Source: Bacteroidales bacterium UBA2714
Lineage (GTDB): Bacteria > Bacteroidota > Bacteroidia > Bacteroidales > P3
Length of the DNA stretch: 64,000 nucleotides
Direction: 5' to 3'
Assembly: GCA_002354035.1 (NCBI GenBank)
Contig: DEKU01000004.1
Span: 41,388-105,387, forward strand
This document shows, piece by piece, positions 27,891 through 38,800 of the stretch; the first letter of the stretch is position 1; every line of letters begins with the position of its first letter. The notes below the pieces were generated by a model, which was not told the DNA's origin, made no database searches, and saw only the letters and a list, made by a program, of their open reading frames with translations. A program made the position numbers and the translations under genes.

Positions 27891-27898
27891 CAAATATA
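27891..27898 (-). promoter_or_regulatory. Predicted -7 box of lysS
   Basis: Minus-strand TATATTTG matches TAnnTTTG and lies about 58 nt before the lysS ATG. Confidence 0.6.
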
Positions 27899-28033
27899 CA
27901 AAAAAAAACTCATTCCTCAGCAATCTGCTTTCTTTCGCCCTTGGCACCAGCCCAAGCCTTGGTGGCCAGCTCCCCTCACATCGTCCCTCACACGCCTGTC
28001 CTTCAAGCCTGCTTGCCTTCAGCAAAAAAGCAA

Positions 28034-28063
28034 AGTCCCGCACATTTTCCTTTGTGCGGGACT
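28034..28063 (-). terminator. Terminator of tRNA-Gln
   Basis: AGTCCCGCACA pairs perfectly with TGTGCGGGACT across a loop of 8 nt. On the minus strand it is followed by TTTGCTTTTTT, a classical intrinsic terminator directly downstream of the tRNA. Confidence 0.85.
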
Positions 28064-28068
28064 CTCTG

Positions 28069-28139
28069 TTGTCCAACCAGGACTCGAACCTGGACTGACA
28101 GAACCAAAATCTGGAGTGCTGCCATTACACCATTGGACA
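28069..28139 (-). tRNA. tRNA-Gln (anticodon UUG)
   Basis: On the minus strand the acceptor arms TGTCCAA and TTGGACA pair fully, the anticodon loop reads TTTTGGT with anticodon TTG, and the T-arm is CCAGG-TTCGAGT-CCTGG. The discriminator base is A and the CCA end is not encoded. The 71-nt length suits tRNA-Gln. One unpaired position occurs at the base of the anticodon stem. A terminator follows immediately. Confidence 0.95.
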
Positions 28140-28184
28140 TCCTTTGCTTTCCTCAAACCTATGATTCTGAACACATAAACAGCA

Positions 28185-28200
28185 ATTTAGAATCTTTTAT
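28185..28200 (+). repeat. Left copy of 16-bp direct repeat
   Basis: ATTTAGAATCTTTTAT, identical to positions 31071-31086. It lies 45 nt beyond the 5' end of tRNA-Gln, and the two copies bracket about 2.9 kb with one lipoprotein gene and one decayed gene. Confidence 0.6.
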
Positions 28201-28250
28201 TCCCTTGATTTGAGGATGCAAAGATACGAATATTTTTTGATATACCAAAT

Positions 28251-29039
28251 TTATTTTTCCTCAAACACCAAATCTCCCTCATTCTGACCCAGATTAATTG
28301 TGCAAACCACATTACGGTCCACCACAATATACTTGTTGTCCTTCAGGTTTTTCTGGCAAGTGCGGCCGTCTTCAGTGGTCAGGGTAATCGTGAACGTGTT
28401 GTAGCAACCCGGAGCCACAAACAGACACACATCGGCTCCCTGGCCGAAATCAACGCCCTTCAGCTCGTTGCAGACCACGCAGGGCAATGCCCCATTCTCA
28501 GCCTTCAACACCGGGAAAGGATAATTCTCCACACCGAAACGACCAGACATAAACTTGGCCGAATCCTCAGTGGAAACCTGCACCGCAGCCAGTTTCTCGG
28601 CAGTGGTCAAATGCAGCCGCACCACACCACACAACGACTTGAACTCCACTTCGGCATTCCCATCCTTGGTCTCGGCATAGCAAGGCATCAAAGCCGGGCA
28701 ACCTGTGGCGCTCTGCTCAGGGGCAATCATCACCTTGCCCTCACCGGCGCACACTGTGGCGGGATACACAAAACGGCGCACACCCTCAGTCTTCACCTCT
28801 TTGGGCATCACCAATGTGGCATACGAACTGTCCGGCGCAATGCCCGACAGCTTCACCTCCATGGCCGACAGCGCGTCGTCCCACGTGGCCAGCACGGCAT
28901 CCTTGGGCCACTGCACTGCTGCTGCGCCCTTGGCGTCCACACCTTCCACTGTCAATTTAAACATACTGCTGTTGTGGCACGACACACTCAGTGCCGACAT
29001 GGCCACCAACGCAACCAAACTCATAGCTATTTTCTTCAT
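28251..29039 (-). CDS. Putative lipoprotein or exported protein of unknown function
   Basis: 262 residues from the ATG at 29039 (MKKIAMSLVALVAMSALSVSC). The longer frame reads through the promoter and is not used. The signal peptide ends at Cys21 in a weak lipobox (SVSC), so lipidation is possible. The mature part is beta-rich and has five further cysteines, among them CGVVRLHL and PCVVC. The stretch from CGVVRLHLTT to GCYNTFTITLTTEDG vaguely resembles fimbrillin-type or Mfa-like surface subunits, but I cannot assign a family with confidence. It lies alone inside the 16-bp direct repeats. Confidence 0.65.
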   Translation of the reverse strand: MKKIAMSLVALVAMSALSVSCHNSSMFKLTVEGVDAKGAAAVQWPKDAVLATWDDALSAMEVKLSGIAPDSSYATLVMPKEVKTEGVRRFVYPATVCAGEGKVMIAPEQSATGCPALMPCYAETKDGNAEVEFKSLCGVVRLHLTTAEKLAAVQVSTEDSAKFMSGRFGVENYPFPVLKAENGALPCVVCNELKGVDFGQGADVCLFVAPGCYNTFTITLTTEDGRTCQKNLKDNKYIVVDRNVVCTINLGQNEGDLVFEEK

Positions 29040-29093
29040 ATTGATACAGATATTAATTAATAACTCCAACCCTACCGAGTCGGTTTCACGATG

Positions 29094-29101
29094 CAAAGAT
29101 A
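29094..29101 (-). promoter_or_regulatory. Predicted -7 box of the lipoprotein gene
   Basis: Minus-strand TATCTTTG, an exact TAnnTTTG match, 54 nt before the ATG at 29039. The rest of the 29102-29359 gap shows no gene or other recognisable site. Confidence 0.6.
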
Positions 29102-29359
29102 ACACATTTTTTTCAATTAAACACACTTCTGTCGACCCAACAAACTCATCCCTATCTCAAACCCTTTCAACCAAGATGTCCGTAGCGAAGAAAACCTCCA
29201 GAAAATGTCCCGCAGCAGTAAGATAAACCAACCCCGCAGGCATCGTCTACGCAACCCCTACACCCTGCAAAGGCAAATCACCCATCAACACCACCCCAAC
29301 TGACAACACCCCTGCAAGACAATATTAGACGTCTCCATCTCTTCCCCTCCCCAAAAAGA

Positions 29360-29384
29360 GCGGGTGGGCATAACGCCCACCCGC
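29360..29384 (-). terminator. Terminator downstream of the decayed gene
   Basis: GCGGGTGGGC and GCCCACCCGC form a perfect 10-bp stem around a 5-nt loop. On the minus strand CTCTTTTTGG follows, giving a good intrinsic terminator about 100 nt after the 3' end of the pseudogene. Confidence 0.8.
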
Positions 29385-29486
29385 CGCTATCAATGCATTA
29401 TGAAAAAACAAAATACGAGTGTTGTTATTTGCTGGTAGTATTCACTATCGAGCGCCCGTCGGGGTCAACATAACCCGGAGCCGGTT

Positions 29487-30835
29487 TCACCAACGGACCG
29501 AATAGCCATGCCACCAGTTATTATCATGATTGGCATACGTCTGTCCCGCATCATGGTTTTGGTCATAATAGTAGTTACCAACCTGCAGATACCAGCCATC
29601 ATCCACATAATCAAAGCCCACATAATACGATTCGCCAAATGTCGACGAAGGCGTTGGTTGATGGCGGGTTGCGGACCAATACCTTCCCCACCTGTACGTC
29701 CCATAGATGTCACCACCATCAGTATCATCATCTTCTTCATCATGGTACGAAGAGCCATACCCGGCAGCAGGAAGGAACATGGCACCTGCGGCCTCCATAC
29801 GGGCCCACTCTGCTACCGAATAAGAATACTGGGCAGCAGGATCAAAAGTGAGCCCCGAAGGGACATCATCCGGAGTCCAATCATCAGGCAGCAAAATAAA
29901 ACCTTCAATCTGTGTCCTCGGCTGTGTCTGTCCATTCACAAACTCGTTTGCTTGATGCCCTTGAACACCTGTGATTATGGCACGTCCTCTCAACTGATCC
30001 CCTGTGCTATTCACCCGGTAGTGGAACAGGTAGTACCATTCATCGGCTGTGAGTGTAAACCAAGTGTTGGCGGCATCGCCCGAAATTTCCTTGTTTCCTC
30101 AATCCACAAAAGTAGTAGAAGCGGCACCACTCCAATGGGCAAAGTACTCATCGTACAAATATAGACCATACTTATCATTTTCCGGAGACTCCGTCTCGCT
30201 CCAACAGAACAAATCCGTTGTCTGAGTATGAGTGTACCAACCTTGTGCGATATTATTCCCACCAAAGAAATCGTACTGTCGGTCAGCGAACTTCCAGGTT
30301 CCCTGGTTGTGTACCGGGTTCCCCAGATGCTGCAAATTGCCACGGGAGAAGACAACCTTATAAGTATCGTTACCGTGACGGTCGCCGCGGACAGAGAAGT
30401 AGCCCGTCAAGCCGTTGTTTTCTTCCGGCGCACCGTTGAAGTGCATCGGCACGATATAGTTGCGGGGCAGGTTGACAGCATGGGTGGTGCTCACCGTTAT
30501 AGTGCGCAGCTTCTGGTCGTCAAGGGTAGCCTGGTTGTGGCGCATGGTCTGGATGCGCACCACGACATTCTTGCTCTGGAACGGGGGCAAGATAACGTAA
30601 TACTTGCGACTGGTGCCGTTGTGAGCTACGGTCTCGCGGTCGTCCTCGTCGATGTCAAGGTTGACGCGGTTTTTCAAGTTATCACTGAATACCACCGTTG
30701 ATTGAGTCCCATTGAGGGTGGCCAAGCCGTCGCCATACAGGCCCGCGCCCTCCACCGTCACCTCAATGCCGATAATGTCACCACCAACTTGATGGTCGGT
30801 GTTAAGTAACTTCTTTTTTGTTGATTTACTTTCAT
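29487..30835 (-). pseudogene. Decayed Bacteroidales surface-type protein with in-frame TGA
   Basis: One reading frame runs from about 30830 to 29487 and is broken by a single TGA at 30099-30101. The part before reads FSVRGDRHGNDTYKVVFSRG, GTWKFADRQYDFFGG and TTFVD, and the part after continues in the same frame as GNKEISGDAANTWFTLTADEW. In relatives of this Bacteroidales family (FSV...FSQGNLQY, then DWG, then WRTLT.DEW) a Trp follows this Asp, so TGA most simply replaces TGG. The N-terminus is also damaged: an ATG at 30835 opens a different frame that stops near 30761, and the main frame has no ATG. Signal peptide and lipobox are missing. Nonsense mutation plus N-terminal loss suggests a dead gene; the terminator downstream is still intact. 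Confidence 0.75.
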
Positions 30836-31448
30836 CATTTCATCCATTATTTATGAATATTGTATATTAAAATAATTAAGATATTTATGTCACTCGAGAA
30901 GCACAAAAACCAATAGTCATAAACAAACATTTCCATCTATTCACAGACTTCAATATTTAAGTTATAAACCATATATCAGTACTTTAGAAATATCAGCCAT
31001 TATCACTTCCGAGTGCAAAAACAAATGTTTTTTTCAATTCAAAAGCCCTCCATCGAAAAAAAATAGGGCCATTTAGAATCTTTTATATCATCATATAATA
31101 ATCATAATAAACCAAGCACTCCACTTTTATGTCTGTAAATAGAGCGCAAAAGCATATCGCACAACAAAATAGCACATCGTTACAAACCATTAAGTTTGAA
31201 ACAAAGCCGTCCATTCCACGCGCTTCGACTTCTGTCGTCCCAACGGCATTAACGTTCAAATCCTCTCCGCCTACAATCAAGCCACCGTTATGCACCGAGC
31301 CATGGCTGAGGTGGTTGGGGGAAGGACCGGCTGACAAGTGTGCATTCGCCATATTCGGTGCCGCCTTCCCCACATCTACACGCCAAACAGGCGCAGCAAT
31401 ATACACCACCACTATACCCACACTACATTAGGTATTGACGCTATATAA
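30836..31448. other. Gene-poor A/T-rich stretch
   Basis: No gene is supported here. 30836-31070 is A/T-rich with stops in all frames. 31083-31431 is more balanced and open on both strands for about 100 codons, but neither translation shows a recognisable domain or a good start, so it may be a gene remnant. The right copy of the 16-bp direct repeat lies at 31071-31086, and site C of the 11-bp repeat family begins at 31449. Confidence 0.5.
31071..31086 (+). repeat. Right copy of 16-bp direct repeat
   Basis: ATTTAGAATCTTTTAT, identical to 28185-28200 and in the same orientation. The flanking bases differ. Confidence 0.6.
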
Positions 31449-31493
31449 TTTCTGATCAAGAGACAAAACCTAAAATAAATAGAAACAAAATAG
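31449..31493 (-). repeat. 11-bp-period intergenic repeat, site C
   Basis: On the minus strand: CTATTTTGTTT, CTATTTATTTT, AGGTTTTGTCT, then the tail CTTGATCAGAAA. A weaker unit (CTTCTTATTTT) precedes it. It lies 63 nt downstream of the tilS stop codon. This is the only one of the four sites on the minus strand. Confidence 0.7.
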
Positions 31494-31555
31494 AAAATAA
31501 GAAGCGAAGGAAGGGGGATGTTGATCCCGACGAATAGGGTCGGCGGGGCGGAGGG

Positions 31556-32875
31556 TCAGCCTACGGTGACCAAGAGGAGGGTGGCGCTGGAGGGGGTGAC
31601 ACGGCAGGGATGGGCCGTGCGGCGGCCTACAATCCACAATATGGTGTCGTCGGCGTCGACCAGAAGCAGTTGGCGTTGCTTGTCGATGGGGCTGTATTTA
31701 TGGTCGGAAAAGAAGTCGCTGACCAGTTGTGAGCCCTGCTGCATGCCGAGGGGTTGGAAACGGTCGGCGGGACGCCAGTGGCGCAGGGTGAGCGGCTGGT
31801 GGACGGTGGCGGCATCGAAGAGGGCTTGGTTGGCGGGAAGATGGCGGTAGTCGATGGTGGACTGGGCGGCCGGCAGCGCGGCGACGGTGAGGCGGGGCAT
31901 GGCGTCGGGCTGGGGCTGGCCCAGAGGGACGAGCAGCAGCTGGGCGCGGTCGAGATAGGCGCAGTGGGAGGTGGAGAGGAAGCGGCGGCCGGGGGTGAGG
32001 CAGGCCAGGATGTCGCGGGCGGTGGGAGCATTGAACCCGTAGGGGCGCAGCAGTTCGAAAAGGAGCTGGGCACGGAGGTCTTCCGTGGGATTGGGGAGGA
32101 GGGCGCCGAGGGAGTCGAAACGGAGGCTGACGCGGACGGTGCCGTCGGGCTGGGGCTGGACCAGCTGCTGGCGCAGGGGTTGGAGGAGGGCGGAATAGAG
32201 CCGCTCGACCGACTGAAGGTTGGCGATGGTGGTGGCGACGGCTTGGTCGGCCGAGGGCTGGAGCTGGCGGAGGAGGGGCAGCAGCCTGTGGCGCACCTGG
32301 TTGCGGCGGTAGAGGAGCGAGGCGTTGGTGATGTCTTCGACATGGGCGAGGCCTTGCTGGAGGGCGTAGCGGTCGATCTCGGCCCGACTGAAGGGGAGCA
32401 GGGGGCGCACCACCGGGCCCTGCACGGCCAGGATGCCATGGAGGCCGGAGAGGCCGGTGCCGCGCAGAAGGTTGATGAAGAAGGTTTCGGCGGAGTCGTC
32501 GCGGTGGTGGGCGGTGAGGATGGCGGGGTAGCCATGGAGGGAGCAGAGCTGACGGAACCAGTCGTAGCGGAGCTGGCGGGCGGCGTCCTCGACGCTCAGC
32601 CTATGTAGGCGGGCATGGGCGAGGGTGTCGAACTGGGCCACGTGGATGGGCACATGGTAGCGGGAGGCCAGCTGGCGGACAAAGGCCTCGTCGCGGTCGC
32701 AGTCGTCGGGACGCAGATGAAAGTTGCAGTGGGCTATGGCAAAGGGGAAGCGGGCGGAGTGCATGAGGTGGGCCAGCACCACCGAGTCGATGCCACCGCT
32801 AACGGCCAGCAGCACCTGCTTTCCGGTAGGAAAGAGGTGCTGCTGGGTTACGTGCGCTATGAAGTGTTGGAGCAC
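31556..32875 (-). CDS. tilS: tRNA(Ile)-lysidine synthase (TilS)
   Basis: 439 residues from a GTG start. The PP-loop is LLAVSGGIDSVVLAHLM near residues 22-38, followed by AIAHCNFHLR and LTAHHRDDSAETFFINLLRGTGLSGL. The C-terminal part contains the TilS substrate-binding region (LRHWRPADRFQPLGM). TilS converts C34 of the AUA-reading tRNA-Ile to lysidine, which is normally essential. The GTG follows directly on the TAA stop of the giant gene upstream (TAAGTG), with no intergenic base. No later ATG would keep the PP-loop. Expression may therefore depend on coupling to that gene or on a promoter inside it. Confidence 0.94.
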   Translation of the reverse strand: MLQHFIAHVTQQHLFPTGKQVLLAVSGGIDSVVLAHLMHSARFPFAIAHCNFHLRPDDCDRDEAFVRQLASRYHVPIHVAQFDTLAHARLHRLSVEDAARQLRYDWFRQLCSLHGYPAILTAHHRDDSAETFFINLLRGTGLSGLHGILAVQGPVVRPLLPFSRAEIDRYALQQGLAHVEDITNASLLYRRNQVRHRLLPLLRQLQPSADQAVATTIANLQSVERLYSALLQPLRQQLVQPQPDGTVRVSLRFDSLGALLPNPTEDLRAQLLFELLRPYGFNAPTARDILACLTPGRRFLSTSHCAYLDRAQLLLVPLGQPQPDAMPRLTVAALPAAQSTIDYRHLPANQALFDAATVHQPLTLRHWRPADRFQPLGMQQGSQLVSDFFSDHKYSPIDKQRQLLLVDADDTILWIVGRRTAHPCRVTPSSATLLLVTVG

Positions 32876-35800
32876 TTACTTGACAATCATCTTGTGCATG
32901 CGGCGCTGGCCGTCGTACTCGATGCCGTAGTAGTAGACTCCGGCTGCAAGCTTATCCTTGTCGAAGGTGATGACGCTGCGGCCTTGGGGGTAGAACTGTG
33001 TTTGTTCGTAGAGTGTGCGGCCTACGATGTCGGTGACGAAGAAGCGCGCCTGTCCGCTGAAGGGGAGAGAGAACTCAATTTTTGTCTTGCCGTCGAAGGG
33101 GTTGGGGTAGTTCTGCTCGAGGATGAATTCGCCCCAGTCTTCGGCCAGCGGTATGCCCTCGAAGTAGTTGATGACTTCGATGATAGTGGTCTCGTCGTTG
33201 GAGGGGTTCATGTCAGGGCTGGGCAACTGCATGGTGCCGACACCGACATAGCCGCGGTTGGGCACTTTGGGAATCTTGCGATAGTTGCCTCGGTTGTCGA
33301 CAAAGTCGATATGGACGGTTTGGCCTGGGTCGACATGCCAGCTGCCAGCTTCGACAACGGTGGTGATACGCTGACCATTGATGACGGCGCGGATGGTGTT
33401 GTAGTTGAAATAGGGTATGGTTCCAATGTTGGACAACACGGCGCGGACACGGCAGGAGTCGGTGCGGTTTTCCTCGATTTGGATTTTGGTGTAGGCGAGG
33501 TCGGGCTCGAGGGGTGCGAGGGCAGAGGTGGTGTCGTTGCGGGGATTGATGTCGCCCGGCACTTCGACCCAAACGGTGAAGTATTCATAGGGTGCAGAAC
33601 GCTGACCTACGGTATCCATGTAGAACACGGCATGGCCACCGGCAGGCAGGCCGCCTTCGCGGTGGAAGACGCCTTGGAGCATTTTGGTGGTGTCGCGGTC
33701 GTAGTAGCCCTTGACGACGAAGTCGTTGACCATACGTGCGCCGACATTGTCAATGACGATGCCCATGTTGTGGGCGGCGGTACGTTTGTCGATGAGTGCA
33801 TAGGTGGCTTTGACGTCGATGGTGGAGGACATACCGACTATTTGACGAGTGATGGTGTCGTTGTAGGGGTAGACGTCATGCGTATACTGGCACCAGGTGA
33901 CGAGGTCCATGACACCCATGGTGGCGCGGACACGGCGGCGGAAGGTATAGTTGAAGTATTCGTTGGAGGCGAAATTATGGCCGAGATAGTCGGGGAAGTG
34001 GATGTGTTCGCGGACTGTGTCGCCATTGTTGTAGATGTAGAACACGTCGCAGTCTTCGATTTCGTTCTGGCCGAAGTTGCGCAGACGGAGGGTTACATCG
34101 AGGCTGTCGCCAGCCACAGCACTGGTGAGGGGCGAGAGGAGTTCGTAGAGGTAGAGGTCGTGGGCCAAGGGCGAGAGGCCGAAGATGGTGGTGGTGGTGT
34201 CGTTGTCTTTATAGACATCGAGCTGCACATCGGTGAAGGCTGTGAGTTGGAAGGTGTCGGGATAGTTGTTGGTGATGATGAAGGGGTCGGGGAACTCGAA
34301 CTCTAAGTCGTCGCCGGGACCGATACCTTCGAAGCAGTGGGCTTCGTGCGAGAGGTAGGAGCCATGGGGGATATAGCTGACAATGAAGTCGGCGATGGAG
34401 TCGTAGCCGTAGTTGTGGATTATGACACGCGGATAAATCGTCTGGCCGAACTGGGGCGAGGTGGGATGGGTGATAGCGGTGACGCCCAAATCGATGTCGC
34501 GCTGCTGGCGACCGAGTTTGAAGTTGTCGATGGCCACACCGTCGCCGAAGTTGGAGGCAGCGGAGGTGGTGGTGGGAGTGGTATAGACGAAACGGAATTG
34601 GAGATCCTGCATGAAGTCGCCACTATTGGGTTTGGTGGAGAGGACCATACGGACATACTCGCCAGGCTGTGTGTTGCCTGTCCAGCCTTCTTGGGTGTCG
34701 TACCAGCTGGGGTTCTGCTCGCGCGGAGCGGACCAACGGGCTCCAACATCGTCGAGGGTGACCCAATGATTGGTGTAGTCCTTGAACTGGAGTATGAGTA
34801 AGCTACCCTCGGCCATGTTCTTTGAGAGGAGGAACTCGATGGTGTCGGCCTTGATGAGTCGGAGGTCGATGATGGGAGAGTAGACTACGCTACGGTTGCC
34901 CCGTTTGCCGGTGACGACGGACTCGGTGCAGCTGGTGACAAGGGCGTTGGGCTGGGAATAGGCGGCCGAGATGTTGGACTTGGCCGGGACACCACGCTCA
35001 AAGTAATTGCGGGTGTAGGGGTTGTAGCCGGCAGGGATGTACCACTTGTTGACATCGAGGTCGAAGCTGTCGATGAATCGGGGACGGACAACGTAGTAGC
35101 GGTGGTAGCGGTAGTGGAGCATGTTGTTGGAGGTATGGAAGGTGTCGCCATCGACAGTGACGGAGCAGAGGAGGTCGGTGGTGCCTTCGTGGAAGTAGAT
35201 GGAGTCGAGGGTGACGAGGGTGCTCATGCCGGGTTCGAGGTTGCCTGACCACTGGATGACGCCGGACTGCTCGGGATGGAGATAGTCGTTGAAATTGTAG
35301 CTGATGGAGGCGGAGGTAAGGGGAGTGCGACCTTTGTTGGCCAGCATGATGCTGACGTAGTGGTCGTTTTCGGTGACGATGTTTTTGCGGGGCGACACCA
35401 CACGGGTGAGTGCGGCATCGACGGAGTCGAGCATCACATCCTCGGCAATATAGAGCATGTATTGCTGTAGCTGGCCATTGTCGCGGGCGGTGGAGTTGTG
35501 GAGGCCGTTGAGATAGGCCGTGGAGTCGGAGATGACCCATACAAGCATACGCATGTAGCCATAGTGGGCTGCGTCGGGAACCGTGAAGGGAATCTTCGTC
35601 TCAATTCGGCTACGGACTTTTTTGCCTTTGGACACGAGGGGAGCGGGAGTGCTGGTGATGTTTTCAATGCCGTCGAAGTCGAAGACGCCGTCACGGTTGT
35701 AGTCGATGACCACACAGAGGCTGGCCGCAGTGTTGGAGTCGAGCTCGTTGAGGTTGTTGGCCACCTCGACGGTGAGGGTGTCGGTGGTGCCACGACGCAT

Positions 35801-38800
35801 GATGAGCGTGGGTATTTCGGCCTGGTTGGCATTGTAGTTGCCCAGCCAGAGGTTTTGATAGCCAATCATGTCGGGCATGATATTGTCCAGTTCGTTGAAG
35901 GAGACACGGGTGACATCGAAGCCTTCGGGGCCGGCGGGAGCATATTTGTTGACGGAGTCGTAAACGTTCTCGGCGAGCGAGCGGAAGTTATGGAGATAGC
36001 GGAGGGTGTCGTTGCCACGCTGCTGGTCGTCGGGGTGATAGACCCAGGCGTTGAGGGTGTAGCTGGTGGAGGAAAGGGGCTGGTTGATTTGCAGCAGGGC
36101 GGTATCGAAGGTGAAGTCATAGTATTGGACATTGTCGCCCACACGGCCGGGGATAGTGGCACGGACGGTGTCGTGGACTTCGAGATAGGTGATACGGCCA
36201 TTGGCATTCATGAATTTGAAGGCAATGGGTATGTTGGAGATAGGCTGGCTGCCATAGTTGACCACACGGAGGGTGACGGTGTCTTTTTCGAGATAGACGC
36301 GGCCAGAGCCACGGGGCGACCGGACTTCGGAGATGGAGACATCGTAGTTGAGCGGCGGATTGATGCCGACATTGATTTGAGAATAGTAGCTGGTGCAGTT
36401 GCGTGTGCTGAGGCAGCTGAGGTAGTAGGTGGAGTCGTGGAAGTACTGCGGGGTGCTGCTCCAGTGGGTGGAACGGTCGTAGTTGTTGTTGCCGTTGTAG
36501 AAGAAGTTGCCACTCACGGTGTCACGATGCCAACGGATGGTGCGGCGGGCATTCTGAGTGACCCAGAAGTTGGCATAGGTGCCATAGTCAACCATGGTGT
36601 CGTGGGGTATGGGCATTTCAGGAGTATGGTTGGAGGTCACGTTGATGTAGTTGGTGGTGTCGGTGAGGGGCTTCTGGTCGTTGATGTGATGGATGAAGCC
36701 ACGGAGTTTGATGGTGATATCTCCAATGTAGCCTGTGGGATAGAAGTTAGGCTGGATGAGCGAGTCGGCGGTGTTGACAATCTCGGTGGTGATGCCGACA
36801 GGCAGGGGTGCGCCAAAGGAACGCACATCGGCATTGTTGGCACCAGGGATGTTGGGGAAGCTGGGCAGTGTTTGCGAGCTGGAGGGTTGGGCATAATAGT
36901 CGTAGCCGAGGTTGAACTGGAAGTCGCCAGGGAAGTCTTTCTTACCTACATTGCGGATGGTGTAGCGGAGGGGGACTTGGAAGAGACGGCAGTGGAGGGG
37001 ATTGACGGTGCTGTCGAGTGCGATGGACACCAGCTGAAGGTCGTAGGCGGGATAGAGGAAGACGAGTGCGGTGTCGATATTGTCGGACGGGACGTTGTCG
37101 GTGACACCGGGACCCATCTGCAGGACGACTACGATTTTCTGGGTGTCGATAATGCCCAGCGGCGAGGGCACCATGACGCTGTCTTCCATAAGTGTGCGCA
37201 GGGGCAGACGGGCTATCTGGCGCGTCTCGGAACGGGGCTGCGGATAGACATCGGCAAGGTAGGCATACCAAGAGACGTTAAGCTCGGGGGCATCGCCGTT
37301 GTTGTAGATCTGGATGTGGACCGGGATGGAGTCGGTTTCAATATTGTAGACTTGGGGGTTGGCGCCGGTGGTGATTTCGGGCATTATGGGCTTTGTGATG
37401 GCGGCGATAGCGATGGAGTGGGCCACACGGTGGTATTCGTAAGCACCGATGGTGGGAGCAGGAATCTGCGGACGGACTTTACCGAAGATATCAGTGGTGA
37501 CATCGGGGTTGTACTGGGCATCGCCCGCAAATTGGGCAAGGGTCAGATAGAGGCAGTTTTCGCTGAAGAAGTAGGGGAACTGCTCTTTGGAGTTGGTCTC
37601 ACGGTTGTTGACCAAGCGGAGGCTATCGAGGTTGACACAGTCGATACCACCCCAGTGGGCGAAGAAGCGACGTCCGTTGTTGGGGTTGATTTCGGCGTTG
37701 GAGTTGTAGACGTTGAAGTTGGAGTTGGTGACACAGGTGTCGATGGCAACATAGTAGGCATAGCCTTTGCTTCGGTTGTCGAAGATATTATTGAGGACAT
37801 GGACACCGGAGGAGTTCTGGCAGCTGAAGGTGCGGGTGGTGGGTTGGCTGTTACCGGCATAGAGGGAGGCGGTGTTGAAGTAGACGTTGACGTGACGGCA
37901 GAGGGAGTCGATCCAGATGCCGGAGGAGAGGAGAGAGGCGATGGCGGTGCCGGAGAGGGAGATCATGTTATTGTAGATTGCAACACGGTCGATGTTGGAA
38001 CCCTTACAGTTGTTGACTACAATGCCTCGTTTGCCACCGTTGCGAAGGTCGATGAGGTAGACGGCGTTGCGCTGGATGCTGATGCGCTTGCCATTGGCGA
38101 CATAGATACCGGTGAGGGGTTTGCCAGCCAGGGGACTGGAGGCGCGGATGCTGTCATGGTAGATGTTGAGGGTGTCGGTGTTGCGGATATGGATGCCTTG
38201 GAACCAGAAGTCGGTGATGACATTTTCGCGGATGTTGATATTATCACTATAGGTATTGTCGAGCGAACGGATGGCATAGTAGCCGCTGTCGAGGACGCAA
38301 CTATCAATGGATAAGAAGTGGTTGTTGTCGCCAAGCAGAATGAGGTTGGCATTGGTGGAGCTGGCGTTGGTCTTCTTGGAACGGACCGTACAGCTGACGA
38401 AGCGAACAGACTCGGAATTACTAACCTTCAGAACATTGGCAAAGATATTGTTGTTGGAGCCTGAATTGTAATTGGCGTAGAAGTAGATGTTCTTGAAGTT
38501 GACATATTTGACATTGTCGATAAGAGCCACGTAGTTGCTGGCATTGGTGGGAGTGTGGTAGACCATGGCCTGAGCCTGTGAGCCGGGCATGGTGCGGAAG
38601 GTGACAGTGTTGTCCATGCTTATGCCCGAGATGGGTTGGGTGAGGTTGATTTGCTCCTCGAATGTCTGATTGCAGAGCTCGAAGATCACGGGCCCGTCAA
38701 CACCAGCGTTGACAAGGGTGTCGATTGCCGCCGCGATGGTGGGATAGATGCTGCCTGAGCAGGAGCCGACGATGTAGCTGCCACCACAGAAACGGATATT

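Noticed and set aside
30099..30101. TGA read as tryptophan or selenocysteine
   Set aside because: Other genes in the window use TGA as a normal stop (for example the MBL hydrolase and the hutI/lolD junction region), and no selenocysteine hairpin is evident after this TGA; a nonsense mutation is simpler.
35498..38314. 938-codon open frame on the plus strand opposite the giant gene
   Set aside because: It is a mirror of the giant protein's codon bias; its translation is Val/Gly/Asp-rich with no domain, and the minus strand has a clear signal peptide, folds and sorting domain. The same applies to 32615-34306, 39923-40828 and 41759-43042.
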